A stretch of DNA of 64,000 nt from CADEDH01 sp965262175. GTDB taxonomy: Bacteria > Actinomycetota > Acidimicrobiia > Acidimicrobiales > SZUA-35. The first letter of the stretch is position 1, and each line of letters starts with the position of its first letter. The notes under the pieces were generated by a model that was not told the origin of the DNA, did no database searches, and worked only from the letters and a program-made list of their open reading frames with translations. Location of the stretch: positions 806,001 to 870,000 of the forward strand of contig CBDHES010000002.1 of the NCBI GenBank assembly GCA_965262175.1. Reading direction: 5' to 3'. A program made the translations under genes and the position numbers. This document shows, in pieces, positions 1 to 8,846 of this stretch.

Positions 1-81
1 TTGTCACCGTTATGCGTCGATTGTGACCGATGATGCTAGAACGACGTGCATCGTCTGGGTGACGGCGAGCCTGACGGCCAT

Positions 82-108
82 GGGGCCCGGGTCATGGACC
101 CGAGCCCC
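82..108. terminator. Strong hairpin downstream of dapE
   Basis: Bases 82-93 pair with 97-108 (11 of 12 pairs, one C/A mismatch at 87/103) around a 3-nt loop. It lies about 160 nt past the dapE stop in the direction of dapE transcription. There is no T-tract on either strand, as is common for terminator-like hairpins in GC-rich actinobacteria. It could equally end a rightward transcript entering from outside the window. Apart from this hairpin and the repeat at 109-140 I see no gene in 1-268. Confidence 0.45.
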
Positions 109-140
109 ATTGGCTGGTCCCCCCATTGGCTGGTCCCCCC
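109..140. repeat. Two-copy 16-bp perfect tandem repeat
   Basis: The 16-nt unit attggctggtcccccc occurs at 109-124 and again at 125-140 without a mismatch, directly abutting the 82-108 hairpin. It is non-coding and of unknown role. Confidence 0.8.
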
Positions 141-268
141 AAAGGACATGTCGACCGCATCCCGGCGGCTCCCGATTCCGCGATCGACGCGGCCAGCTCT
201 TGGGTAAGACTACCCGGTCGGCGTGACGTCGGCCACAACTCACTGCTGGTGCCCGTTGCGGAGCGCGG

Positions 269-1363
269 CTACCAGGTTGTGGTCACGAGCCGGACGAGGC
301 TTTCGTGGCATCGCTCCAGCCGCGACCGATGGAGGTGTTCATCGGCGGTGTGGGCGACGGTCGCGTCGCCCGGGCCGTAGTTGGTCGCCGGGATGCCCAG
401 TTCGGCAAATCGTGCGACGTCGGTCCACCCGAGCTTCGCCCGAACCTCGAGGTCGTTGTCCTGAACCAACCGATCGAGGACGGGGTGGCGGAGCGACGGT
501 GCGCACGCTGGCGACGCATCGACGATCGTCAGGCGGTCGCCGTCGTCGAGGTGGGCAGCCACGAGATTGCGCACGAACGACTCCGCCTCTTCGGCGGTCC
601 GGTCGGGGGCGTACCGATGATGGATCCGGAGCGAGGCCGAGTCGGGAACGACGTTGCCGGCGACCCCACCCTCGACCGACACCGCTTGGAGCGCTTCCCG
701 GTAGCGGCATCCGTCGATGTCGGGAGTCCGAGGCTCATAGCCGGCGATCTCGGCGAGCAACGGTGCGAGACGGTGCACGGCGTTCCGACCCATCCAGGGT
801 CGGGCGGTATGAGCTCGCGCCCCTTTCAGGGTGATCTCTGCCCGCAGCGTGCCCTGGCAACCAGCTTCGATCGCTCCGGCGGTCGGCTCGCCGAGAATGG
901 CGCAGTCGGCCGCCACGAGATCGGGCCGGGCCTCGATCAACTCGATGAGGCCGCTGTGCTCCTGGGCGACTTCCTCCCGAGCATAGAAGACGAACGTCAG
1001 GTCGATCGTGGGTTGCGGCACTCGCCGGGCCACGTCGAGGAAGATCGCCAGGCCGCCCTTCATATCGGCCGACCCAAGCCCCCAGAGGATGTCGCCGTCG
1101 ATACGGGCCTTCCCGTTCCCGTTGGCCGGAACGGTGTCGGTGTGGCCGGCGAGGATGAGGCGCTGAGGTCGGCCGAGTGTCGTCCGGGCGACGAGGTTGT
1201 CCCCGACCCGGGTGACCTCCAGGTGCGAGAGCGTACGGAGCTCGTCTTCGAGCCACCCGACCAGGGGACCCTCCTCGAACGACTCCGACGGCCGATCGAC
1301 GAGGTCGGCGGTGACCTCGAGCAGGTCAGCGGCCGGTGGCGGGACCATCGAAGGGTCGTTCAT
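269..1363 (-). CDS. dapE: Succinyl-diaminopimelate desuccinylase DapE
   Basis: M20-family metallopeptidase that hydrolyses N-succinyl-LL-diaminopimelate to LL-diaminopimelate and succinate in lysine and peptidoglycan precursor synthesis; cytosolic and di-zinc dependent. Visible motifs are GHTDTVP (metal His and Asp), SADMKGG (bridging Asp), YAREEV (catalytic Glu pair), the dimerisation lid with AHTARPWMGRNA, and the C-terminal AHTADEH metal His. At 364 residues it has the usual family length. The ATG at 1363 (MNDPSM) is chosen; an upstream GTG at 1387 and a downstream ATG at 1347 are possible. It is a lone minus-strand gene facing two small plus-strand membrane-protein genes, and is one of four dap genes in the window. 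Confidence 0.9.
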   Translation of the reverse strand: MNDPSMVPPPAADLLEVTADLVDRPSESFEEGPLVGWLEDELRTLSHLEVTRVGDNLVARTTLGRPQRLILAGHTDTVPANGNGKARIDGDILWGLGSADMKGGLAIFLDVARRVPQPTIDLTFVFYAREEVAQEHSGLIELIEARPDLVAADCAILGEPTAGAIEAGCQGTLRAEITLKGARAHTARPWMGRNAVHRLAPLLAEIAGYEPRTPDIDGCRYREALQAVSVEGGVAGNVVPDSASLRIHHRYAPDRTAEEAESFVRNLVAAHLDDGDRLTIVDASPACAPSLRHPVLDRLVQDNDLEVRAKLGWTDVARFAELGIPATNYGPGDATVAHTADEHLHRSRLERCHESLVRLVTTTW

Positions 1364-1452
1364 CACTCCGCACGGTAGCGGAACCACGGGTTGGCGACGG
1401 CGGCCGCCGGCTCGGCTCGACCAACCCGGGTCGACGTCCGGTACGGTTTTCG

Positions 1453-1782
1453 GTGGTGACGACCAGTACCCAGACCCAGCCGGTGAGCGCCGACGAGGCC
1501 CAGCGAGGCTTCAGCCGTTCGATCATGGTCTCCGGCATCCGCTGCCTGCTGACCTACATCGTGCTGCCGTTCGTCACGCCGTTCGTCGGGCTCGCCCCGG
1601 GGGTCGGTCCCTGGGTCGGCCTCGTCGTCGGTACGATCGCCATCGCCGCCAACGTCTTCAGCATCCGACGGTTCTGGAAGGCCGATCACCGCTTCAAGCG
1701 ACCGGTCACGGCGCTTCACGTCGGCGTCATCGCGCTCCTCGTCGTGCTTCTCTACCTCGACATCCGAGCCTTGGTCGGCTGA
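1453..1782 (+). CDS. Small conserved membrane protein
   Basis: A 109-residue protein with about three hydrophobic segments: one around 25-45 (GIRCLLTYIVLPFVTPF), one around 50-70 and one at the C-terminus (ALHVGVIALLVVLLYLDI). Between them is a short basic loop with RRFWKADHRFKRP. I do not recognise a named family, although proteins of this kind are frequent in actinobacteria. The start is uncertain: GTG codons at 1453 and 1456 both give a compact N-terminus before the first membrane span, while an ATG at 1336 would run into the dapE start region. The next gene begins 4 nt after its stop, so the two are probably one operon. Confidence 0.6.
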   Translation: MVTTSTQTQPVSADEAQRGFSRSIMVSGIRCLLTYIVLPFVTPFVGLAPGVGPWVGLVVGTIAIAANVFSIRRFWKADHRFKRPVTALHVGVIALLVVLLYLDIRALVG

Positions 1783-1786
1783 GCCC

Positions 1787-2173
1787 GTGCGGGCGGTTTG
1801 GCTCCTGGCCGGTCTGTGCTGCGTCGGGCTCGGCGGGCTCGGGATCATCGTTCCCGGCCTTCCGGCAACGGTCTTCTTCATCATGGCGGCGTGGTGCTTC
1901 TCCCGCTCCAGCCCACGATTGGAGCGGTGGGTGCTCGACCTCCCCGGCATCGGGCCGATGGTTCGCGACTACCGCTCGGGGTTGGGCATGCCGAGACGGG
2001 CCAAGATCGCGGCGGTCAGCTCGATCGTCGTCGCGGCCGGGATCAGCGCCCTGTTCCTCATCGAACCGTTGCCGATCCGGCTCCTGGTTGCGACCGTCGG
2101 AGCCATCGGCGTCTGGTACGTGGCCTTGCAGGTGCCGACTCGAGAGGTCGTGTTGGCCGGGGCGACCGACTGA
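1787..2173 (+). CDS. DUF454 / YbaN-family inner membrane protein
   Basis: 128 residues matching the DUF454 (YbaN-like) pattern: a first span with GLGGLGIIVPGLPATVFF, then AAWCFSRSSPRLERWVL, a conserved GPMVRDYRSG loop followed by GMPRRAKI, and two further membrane spans near the C-terminus. Family function is not established. The GTG start lies 4 nt after the preceding stop, indicating translational coupling with the upstream small membrane protein. It converges on the minus-strand hypothetical gene 7 nt away. Confidence 0.75.
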   Translation: MRAVWLLAGLCCVGLGGLGIIVPGLPATVFFIMAAWCFSRSSPRLERWVLDLPGIGPMVRDYRSGLGMPRRAKIAAVSSIVVAAGISALFLIEPLPIRLLVATVGAIGVWYVALQVPTREVVLAGATD

Positions 2174-2179
2174 CACCGA

Positions 2180-2992
2180 TCAGGCCGACAGGAGCGCCAC
2201 CACGCTGGACGGGTGGTCGGGGACCTGGATCGCCAGCTCGTCGAGATCGACGCCGACCTTGCACTGGACGACGCTCGTTCTGCCGGTCCGGCCCAGAAAC
2301 GGGGCCAGCAGCGACCCGAGCTCACGGACCGCCTGGTGCTCGACCGCCACCGCTTCGATGAACACGTACCCGTCGTCGGCCATCGCCCGACACCGACGGA
2401 AGCCGAGGCCGTCGAGGGCGTGGTGATGCACCAACAGCAGGCTGGCCACCGAAGGGTCGGCCGTGGCGTTGACCACCAGCCGCTCGTGGGGAACGGGGAG
2501 GGTCGGATCGGTCACGACGATCCGATCGTCGCTGAGCCGGCTGTAGTACGCCACGGTCGACGACCGGCGGCGCCACACCGCGGTGATCGTCGCCTCCCGA
2601 TTCTGGTAGAGGTCCAACTCGGGACGGACCCGGCCCGAGGGCGCCAACGTCACCACGTGCCGGAACCCGTGGGCCCCGAGCACGGCTGCGACGTCGGGCG
2701 CCGGCCGACCGTCGGAGAGCCCGTACCGGCGGGGACCCCGCCGGAGCTTGCGTTGTCCGACCGGGCCCCATCGATGGGTCGTCGCCGCCAGCCCGAGGGC
2801 CAGCAGCGGGGTGCCGACGGCGGCGGCGGCGATCCACAGGGGCACGATCGCCGTCGGACCGAGCAGGAGGGCCTGAGCGGTGGCGGCGATGCCCCCGCCG
2901 ATCGTGGCCCAGCCGAGCGTCAGACCGACCACGCCCCGAGCGAGCCGCCGGCGGAGCCATCGAACCTGTGGGTCTTGGGCGTGTCGGAGCAT
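2180..2992 (-). CDS. Hypothetical protein with two N-terminal membrane spans
   Basis: A 270-residue protein. A basic N-terminus (RWLRRRLARG) precedes two hydrophobic segments (about 20-45 and 50-70), followed by a cytosolic alpha/beta-looking region containing ELDLYQNREATITAVWRRR and a C-terminal DLDELAIQVPDHPSSVVALL. No family is recognised. It ends 7 nt from the convergent DUF454 gene and is divergent from the DMT transporter gene across a 221-bp gap (2993-3213) in which I see no clear promoter. The ATG at 2992 is the first in-frame start. Confidence 0.55.
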   Translation of the reverse strand: MLRHAQDPQVRWLRRRLARGVVGLTLGWATIGGGIAATAQALLLGPTAIVPLWIAAAAVGTPLLALGLAATTHRWGPVGQRKLRRGPRRYGLSDGRPAPDVAAVLGAHGFRHVVTLAPSGRVRPELDLYQNREATITAVWRRRSSTVAYYSRLSDDRIVVTDPTLPVPHERLVVNATADPSVASLLLVHHHALDGLGFRRCRAMADDGYVFIEAVAVEHQAVRELGSLLAPFLGRTGRTSVVQCKVGVDLDELAIQVPDHPSSVVALLSA

Positions 2993-3213
2993 GGGCGTCC
3001 ATCGTCGGACGACCGACCGAGTTGACGGCGAGGCCCGCCGATGAACCCAAGTTGATCCGGTCGACCCATCCGCCGCCGGAGCTCCCCCGACGATCGCAAC
3101 CGGGTCCTCATCACCGTCGACCCCGGGCCGATCGGCAGGAGCATGGAGTCCCCCGTCACCGATGCCCGGTCCGAGCCGAACGGTCCGGTTCGACTCCCGC
3201 GAGGGGACGATCG

Positions 3214-4155
3214 ATGCTCGGCGTGACCTTGGCCGCCGCGTCGGCCCTCTCCTACGGGGCGTCGGACTTCTCGGGGGCGATCGCCACCAAGGGCAACGAC
3301 GCCAAGGTCGTGACCCTCATCGTCCAAGCGGTCAGCCTCGTGGCGTTGGTCATCATCGTCGTGACGTTCCCGCCGGCTGCGGTAACCGTGGCCGATCTGG
3401 GGTGGGGCGTGGTCGGCGGCCTCGGCGCCGCGGTCGGACTGGTGACGTTCTATCGGGCGCTGGCCCTCGGGCCCATGTCGGTCGCGGCGGCCATCACCGC
3501 GCTGTGCGGCTCGGTGATCCCCATCGCCGCCGGGCTCGCCCTCGGCGACCGACCGGGGTCGTTGACCCTCCTCGGGGTCGTCCTCGCCATCCCGGCCGGC
3601 GTTCTCGCCTCGGCCGCCGGCAACGACAACGACGACGCCGAGACCGCCGACCACCCCGCCGACCACGCCGTCGACCACCCCGTCGACCCAGCCACCGACC
3701 ACGGCACCCAGACCGGCTCCCCGAGCGCTGGGTCGCAGGCCCGGACCCGTCGGTTGGCGGTGGTGGCCGGCATCGGGTTCGGCTTGTTCCTCGTCGCCCT
3801 CTCCCGGACATCGGCCGACGCCGGGCTGTTCCCCCTCGTCGGGGCTCGGATGGCATCGATCGCCGGCCTGGCCGTCGCCATCGGCTGGCGGGGCACGGCC
3901 CTGACCGTGCCGGTCCGCTGGTGGCCGACGTTGATGATCGGTGGCCTCCTCGACTGTGCGGCCAACAGCCTCTTCCTCTCGGCGCTCCGGTTCGGCGACC
4001 TGACGTGGGTCGCCGCCATCAGCTCGCTCTACCCGATCAGCACCGTGCTGCTCGCCCGGAGCGTGCTCGGCGAGCGGATGGTGGCGAGCCAACGGTGGGG
4101 CATGGTGGCCGCCGCCGGATCGCTGGTGTTGGTCGGCGTCGGCGCCTCGACCTGA
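3214..4155 (+). CDS. EamA/DMT-superfamily transporter
   Basis: 313-residue integral membrane protein of the drug/metabolite transporter type, with ten expected spans in two halves. The first half has GASDFSGAIATKG and VTFYRALALGPMSVAAAI, the second NSLFLSALRFGDLTWVAAI and SSLYPISTVLLARSVLGERM, which are the typical EamA signature stretches. The halves are separated by an unusual soluble linker of about 40 residues rich in Asp and His (DDAETADHPADHAVDHPVD). The substrate is unknown. The ATG at 3214 is preceded by GAGGGG 8 nt upstream; the frame is open further upstream but loses coding character. A terminator-like hairpin follows the stop. Confidence 0.8.
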   Translation: MLGVTLAAASALSYGASDFSGAIATKGNDAKVVTLIVQAVSLVALVIIVVTFPPAAVTVADLGWGVVGGLGAAVGLVTFYRALALGPMSVAAAITALCGSVIPIAAGLALGDRPGSLTLLGVVLAIPAGVLASAAGNDNDDAETADHPADHAVDHPVDPATDHGTQTGSPSAGSQARTRRLAVVAGIGFGLFLVALSRTSADAGLFPLVGARMASIAGLAVAIGWRGTALTVPVRWWPTLMIGGLLDCAANSLFLSALRFGDLTWVAAISSLYPISTVLLARSVLGERMVASQRWGMVAAAGSLVLVGVGAST

Positions 4156-4162
4156 CCCGGTC

Positions 4163-4209
4163 GACCCACGAGGCTGGGCCCATCGGCCCGAACTCGGCCT
4201 CGTTGGGTC
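4163..4209 (+). terminator. Terminator-like hairpin after DMT transporter
   Basis: Bases 4163-4174 pair with 4197-4209 (12 pairs with one bulged T), enclosing a smaller GGGCC/GGCCC hairpin at 4176-4189. It starts 8 nt after the transporter stop and lies before the GTG of the GGDEF-EAL gene. No T-tract is seen. Confidence 0.5.
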
Positions 4210-4252
4210 CGGTTCCGTACAGGGTGGGGGGCCACCGGCCGATACCCGCTCT

Positions 4253-7200
4253 GTGGGCAGAATTCGTGCTTGGCAGGTGTGGCTGGTCTTCGCGACGTCG
4301 CTGACGATCGTCTACTTCGCCGTCCCCAACACGCCCGAGTCGAAGCTCGTGCTCTACAACGGCCTCGGGTTCCTGTCGGTCGTGCTCCTCCTCCTGGGGA
4401 TCAAGATCAACGACGCGACGCCGCGGGAGCCGTGGCTCTGGTTCGCCGCCGGCCTCACGTCGTTCCTCACCGCCGACGTCATCTTCTACCTCCTCGAGTT
4501 GGCCCTCCCCGACGGCCCTCCGTTCCCGTCGATCGCCGATCCGTTCTATCTGTTCATGTACCCCCTGATGATCGTGGGGTTGACCAAGATGGTTCGGGCG
4601 GTACGTCGCCCCGACCAGGGCGACGCAGCCACGTTCATCGACGCCGCCATCGTCGGCATCGCCATGTTCGGGGCGCTGTGGGTGTTGTTCGTCGACACCG
4701 TGTTCGAGACGGCCACCAACACCACCGCAGCGTTGGTCACCCAGCTGGCCTATCCGGTCATGGACGTGGCCCTGCTGGCGGTGGCCGCCCGGTTGGTGGT
4801 GACCCTGCACCTCAAGCACCCGCCGTTCGCCCTCATCCTCGGCGGCCTCGGATCGTTGGCCATAGCCGACACCGCCTACGGCATCTACAACGCCAACGGC
4901 GCCTTCCAGACCGGGCTGTTCATCGACGCCTTCTGGCTGGCGTTCTACATCCTGTTCGCTGCCGCCGCCCTCCACCCGGCGGTCCGCTCACCCGGCCAGG
5001 CCCCGGCCATCGTCGACCGGCTCACCGGCCGACAGTTGATGATCATGTTCCTGGCCATGCTGGGCGTCCCCCTGATCGACCTGATCTGGGGCACCCAGGC
5101 CGACCGAGTCGTGACCATCGTCACCTCGGGTCTCATGTCGTTGCTCATCCTGATCCGGGTCTTCGGCCTGATGAAGGCGATCGAGGCCCGGGAGGACAAG
5201 CTCCGCCACGAGGCCGGGCACGACTCCCTGACCGGCCTGACCAACCGGACCATGTTCTCCGAGCGGATCGCTGCGGCGATCGAGCACAACGAGACCGGCG
5301 TCTCGGTGCTCTTCATCGACCTCGACGACTTCAAGAACGTCAACGACAGCCTCGGCCACGCCGCCGGCGATGCGCTCCTGGCCGAGGTGGCCGACCGACT
5401 CTCGGACTGCGTGGGCCCCAACGACATCGTGGCCCGGTTCGGCGGCGACGAGTTCGCCGTCCTCCTGACCACGACACCCCAGCGGCGGGATGTGGTGGCG
5501 CTGGCCCGGCGGGCCATCGATGCGATCCAGGACCCGATCGACCTCGGGGCTCGCCACGTCCGGGCATCGGCCAGCATCGGGATCGCCACCTACGACGACC
5601 ACACCAAGGACGTCGAGTCGTTGCTCCGCAACGCCGACGTGGCGATGTACCTGTCGAAGACCCGGGGCAAGGGCCGGTTCGAGTTCTTCGAGACCCACAT
5701 GCACGAGGAGGCGATCGAACGCCTCGACCTCAAGGCCGACCTCCAGCGGGCGCTCGACGACGACCAGTTCACCCTCGACTACCAACCGATCTTCGACCTC
5801 CACACCGGGCGGGTGACCCTGGTCGAGGCCCTCATCCGGTGGCGCCACCCCGAGCGGGGTCTGATCATGCCCGACCGGTTCGTGGCCCTGGCCGAGGAGA
5901 GCGGCCTGATCGTCAAGATCGGCGACTGGGTCCTGCGGGAGGCGTGCCAGCAAGCGGCCCGCTGGCAGCGGATCGAAGGGTGCAGCGGGATCAGCGTCAC
6001 GGTCAACCTGTCGATGCGTCAGCTCCAGGACAACCAACTGATCAACTCGCTCACCCGGGCACTGAAGGACTCCGGCCTCGACGCCTCCCACCTCGTTCTC
6101 GAGATCACCGAGTCGATGCTGGCCCTCGACCCGGAGCGCAGCGCCGAGATCCTCGCCCAGCTGAAGACGATCGGGGTCAAGCTCGCCCTCGACGACTTCG
6201 GCACCGGCTACTCCTCGCTCAGCTACCTCCGCAGCTTCCCGGTCGACTCCATCAAGATCGACCGGTCGTTCATCCAGGAGCTCCAGCGCTCCTCGACCTC
6301 GACAGCCCTGATCGACGCCATCGTCAACCTGGCCAAGGCCCTGGGGGCCTACACGGTGGCGGAGGGCATCGAGTACGCCGACCAGGCCCGGGTGCTGCGC
6401 CGCCTCGGTTGCGACCGGGGCCAGGGCTTCTACTTCTGCCGACCGTTGGGCGCCACCGCCCTGACTGCGCTGTTCAAGGAGCAGCTGTCGAACGAGACCG
6501 ATCCGCTCATGGCGTGGCGGCGCTCGTCGGAACAGGCCCAGAAGAGGATCTTCGACGTCGAGGTCCGGACCGGCCTCGAGCACATCCGCCGGGCGGCGGC
6601 CGACATCAACGAACTGAACGCCTCGCTCGACATCCCGGTGATGGGCAGCTGGCCGTGGCTGAGCGCCTGGGCCCGGTCGTTCGAGAACTGGACCCCGATG
6701 ATGATCGAGCTCCGCTCGACCGAGACCAGCGATCTGTCGGGCTACGCCCTGCTGGCCTACAACGAGCGAGCCGAAGGTCGGGCGATCGTGGCGATGGGGC
6801 ACGGCAGTTCCCTCTTCTCGGCCCTCCCGGCCCGGGACGACGCCTCGGCCAAGGCGCTGGCCGACGCCGTGGCGACCACCCTCAACGACATGGAGGGTGC
6901 GTGGTCGCTGGAGCTGGAACAGATCCACGATCTCGACGTCGCCCTGCTCCGCCTGTCGGGCAATCTGGAGCACGCCCAGGTGCTGCCCGAGCTCCGGGTG
7001 CCCCGGGTCGTGTTCTCGACCGCCCACCACGTGAACGACGTGCTCAGCAAGAGCATGCGCAAGCAGCTCCGGCGGGCCGAGAACCGGATCCGCAACGACG
7101 GGGCGGAGATGACGATCGCCTTCGATCGGGGCCAGGCCATCACCACCGGACTGATCGACGAGGTCGAGTCGGTCCACGTCTCCCGGGACCGTGAGGCCCG

Positions 7201-7600
7201 GCGGGCCAGCGACCTCGACCGACCCTCGGAGCGGGCCTTCTGGCGTCACGTCGTCGAGTCGCCCGACGGGCTGTGGGAGGTCGAGATCGCCTCGCTCCGC
7301 CTCGACGGCGAACTGGCGGCCTACGTGGTGGCACTGCTCGACGGCGACACCTACCGGGTGTACGACGGCCGGATGAACACCGCCTACAGCGACTACTCCC
7401 CGGGGCGGATCATCGAGGCCAAGGCCCTGGCCCGAGCCATGGCCGACCCCCGCTTCGCCGTCCTCGACTGGATGTCGGGCGTGGCGTCGGAGAAGTTGCT
7501 CACCTCCAACATCGCCGAGGGCCGGGCCCGGCTGGTGGCGACCTCGGGCAGCCGGTACCTCATGGAAGCCCGGACCAAGACCTCGGCCGCCGACAGCTGA
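4253..7600 (+). CDS. Membrane GGDEF-EAL protein with C-terminal GNAT (CelD/BioF2-like) domain
   Basis: A 1115-residue cyclic-di-GMP signalling protein. Residues 1 to about 320 hold roughly eight to nine hydrophobic spans, a likely membrane sensor. The diguanylate cyclase domain follows, with HDSLTGLTNR and an intact GGDEF at 397-401; the inhibitory RxxD site is degenerate (GPND). The phosphodiesterase domain has EAL at 525-527, VNLSMRQL, EITES, DDFGTGYSS from 647, IKIDRSF, AEGIE and GQGFYF, so all the usual catalytic residues appear present. After about residue 745 the protein continues for another 370 residues; RKQLRRAENR at 936 and the following strand pattern resemble GNAT_6 acyltransferases of the CelD/BioF2 type. 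That last assignment is less certain. The GTG start places the first span at once. It stands alone, convergent with dapC. Confidence 0.85.
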   Translation: MGRIRAWQVWLVFATSLTIVYFAVPNTPESKLVLYNGLGFLSVVLLLLGIKINDATPREPWLWFAAGLTSFLTADVIFYLLELALPDGPPFPSIADPFYLFMYPLMIVGLTKMVRAVRRPDQGDAATFIDAAIVGIAMFGALWVLFVDTVFETATNTTAALVTQLAYPVMDVALLAVAARLVVTLHLKHPPFALILGGLGSLAIADTAYGIYNANGAFQTGLFIDAFWLAFYILFAAAALHPAVRSPGQAPAIVDRLTGRQLMIMFLAMLGVPLIDLIWGTQADRVVTIVTSGLMSLLILIRVFGLMKAIEAREDKLRHEAGHDSLTGLTNRTMFSERIAAAIEHNETGVSVLFIDLDDFKNVNDSLGHAAGDALLAEVADRLSDCVGPNDIVARFGGDEFAVLLTTTPQRRDVVALARRAIDAIQDPIDLGARHVRASASIGIATYDDHTKDVESLLRNADVAMYLSKTRGKGRFEFFETHMHEEAIERLDLKADLQRALDDDQFTLDYQPIFDLHTGRVTLVEALIRWRHPERGLIMPDRFVALAEESGLIVKIGDWVLREACQQAARWQRIEGCSGISVTVNLSMRQLQDNQLINSLTRALKDSGLDASHLVLEITESMLALDPERSAEILAQLKTIGVKLALDDFGTGYSSLSYLRSFPVDSIKIDRSFIQELQRSSTSTALIDAIVNLAKALGAYTVAEGIEYADQARVLRRLGCDRGQGFYFCRPLGATALTALFKEQLSNETDPLMAWRRSSEQAQKRIFDVEVRTGLEHIRRAAADINELNASLDIPVMGSWPWLSAWARSFENWTPMMIELRSTETSDLSGYALLAYNERAEGRAIVAMGHGSSLFSALPARDDASAKALADAVATTLNDMEGAWSLELEQIHDLDVALLRLSGNLEHAQVLPELRVPRVVFSTAHHVNDVLSKSMRKQLRRAENRIRNDGAEMTIAFDRGQAITTGLIDEVESVHVSRDREARRASDLDRPSERAFWRHVVESPDGLWEVEIASLRLDGELAAYVVALLDGDTYRVYDGRMNTAYSDYSPGRIIEAKALARAMADPRFAVLDWMSGVASEKLLTSNIAEGRARLVATSGSRYLMEARTKTSAADS

Positions 7601-7667
7601 GACCACCTGACCGGAAGCGCCAGCCCAGCACCGGGTCGAGATCCGGTCGGGCCGGGCCGAGGCCGGA

Positions 7668-8798
7668 TCAGGTCAGCTCGACACCTACCCGGGCGGCGAC
7701 GAGGCCGAGCTGCTCATCGGGCTGGACGACGGCGATCCGGACGTGGCCGGCTCCCTGGGCCCCGTAGAACTCCCCCGGGCTGACGAGGACGCCAGCCTCG
7801 GTCGCCAGCCGGCGGGCGAACGTCCAAGCGTCGCCGTCGGGCGCCGGAACCCACAGGTAGAACCCGCCACCCGGCATCGGGGCCTCGGCGCCAAACAACG
7901 CCACGACCCGCTGCATCAGCTCCAGGCGTCGCCGGTACCGTCGGCGCTGTTCCTCCACGTGCTCCTCGTCTCGCAGCGCCGCCACCGCCGCCGCCTGCGA
8001 CGGGCCCGGCTGCATGAAGCCGGCGTGCTTGCGGACCTCGCCGAGGTAGTGAAGCAGATCGGGATCGCCGGCATAGAAGCCCGACCGGTTCCCGGCCAGG
8101 TTCGACCGTTTGGACAGCGAGTGGACGGCCAGCACCCCTTCGGTGCCGTGCTCGAGGATCGAGCGGGGCGGCCCGTCCCAGGTGAAGGCCACGTAGCACT
8201 CGTCGGACACGACCAGCACCTGTCGCTCCCTTCCCCAGGCGGCCGCCGCTTCGAGGTCGTCGAGGCCACCGGCCGGGTTGCCGGGGGTGTTGACCCACAG
8301 GCAGAGGGCCCGCTCGGCGTCGGCGTCGTCGATGGCCGAGAGATCGATCCGCCACCGGTCGTCCACCGGGACCGGTACCGCCCGGCAGCCGGCCAGGGTG
8401 GCCCCCATCTCGTAGCTGGGGTAGCTGATCGCCGGGTAGAGGACCGTGTCGCGATCCGGGGTGCGCAGCCGCAACCAGTGGGGCAACCCGGCGACGAACT
8501 CCTTCGAGCCGATCGTGGCCCGGATGCCGCCCGGTCCGACGTCGACCCCGACCAGGGCGGCCAACCAGTCGGCGGCCGCTTCCCGCAGCTCCGGGGTCCC
8601 GATCGACGGCGGGTAGCCGGCCATCCGGCCGGCGGCGACCGGATCGTCGAGGTCGGCGACCGCTCGCCGCACCGCCTCCGACGGGGGGTCGCACGGGGTG
8701 CCGATCGACAGGTCGACGATGCCGCCGTCGTGGCGGCCGGCCACCTCGGCCAGCTCGTCGAGCCGGTCGTAGGGATACGGGGGCGGTACGAAGCCCAC
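7668..8798 (-). CDS. dapC: Succinyldiaminopimelate transaminase DapC
   Basis: Class I/II PLP aminotransferase of 376 residues that converts N-succinyl-2-amino-6-ketopimelate to N-succinyl-LL-diaminopimelate with glutamate. Features include IVDLSIGTPCDPP near the N-terminus, GSKEFVAGLP, YPSYEMGA, the NTPGNP motif, SDECYVAF and the PLP lysine in HSLSKRSNLAGNR. Opening with PPYPYDRL and the length match the actinobacterial DapC type. It lies 48 nt downstream of hflX and follows dapF-hflX, so it is probably the last gene of the miaA-dapF-hflX operon. The stop sits 67 nt from the convergent GGDEF-EAL gene. Confidence 0.88.
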   Translation of the reverse strand: MGFVPPPYPYDRLDELAEVAGRHDGGIVDLSIGTPCDPPSEAVRRAVADLDDPVAAGRMAGYPPSIGTPELREAAADWLAALVGVDVGPGGIRATIGSKEFVAGLPHWLRLRTPDRDTVLYPAISYPSYEMGATLAGCRAVPVPVDDRWRIDLSAIDDADAERALCLWVNTPGNPAGGLDDLEAAAAWGRERQVLVVSDECYVAFTWDGPPRSILEHGTEGVLAVHSLSKRSNLAGNRSGFYAGDPDLLHYLGEVRKHAGFMQPGPSQAAAVAALRDEEHVEEQRRRYRRRLELMQRVVALFGAEAPMPGGGFYLWVPAPDGDAWTFARRLATEAGVLVSPGEFYGAQGAGHVRIAVVQPDEQLGLVAARVGVELT

Positions 8799-8846
8799 TG
8801 GTTCCTGCTCCTCGATGGTGTTCCGGGCCGGGTCGGGGCGGAGCCC

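Noticed and set aside
3149..3207. tRNA-like 3' segment (ggttcgactcccgc followed by gagggga) before the DMT transporter
   Set aside because: The T-loop looks right, but the T-stem pairs poorly and the only matching acceptor strand is 59 nt away, too short for a tRNA.
4988..7606. 872-codon open frame antisense to the GGDEF-EAL gene
   Set aside because: No domain is recognisable and composition is typical of antisense reading; the plus-strand domains are unambiguous.
7606..7673. Imperfect inverted repeat CCTGACCGG/CCGGATCAGG between the GGDEF-EAL and dapC genes
   Set aside because: The arms are 9-10 nt with a mismatch, 50 nt apart and partly inside the dapC stop; too weak to call a terminator.
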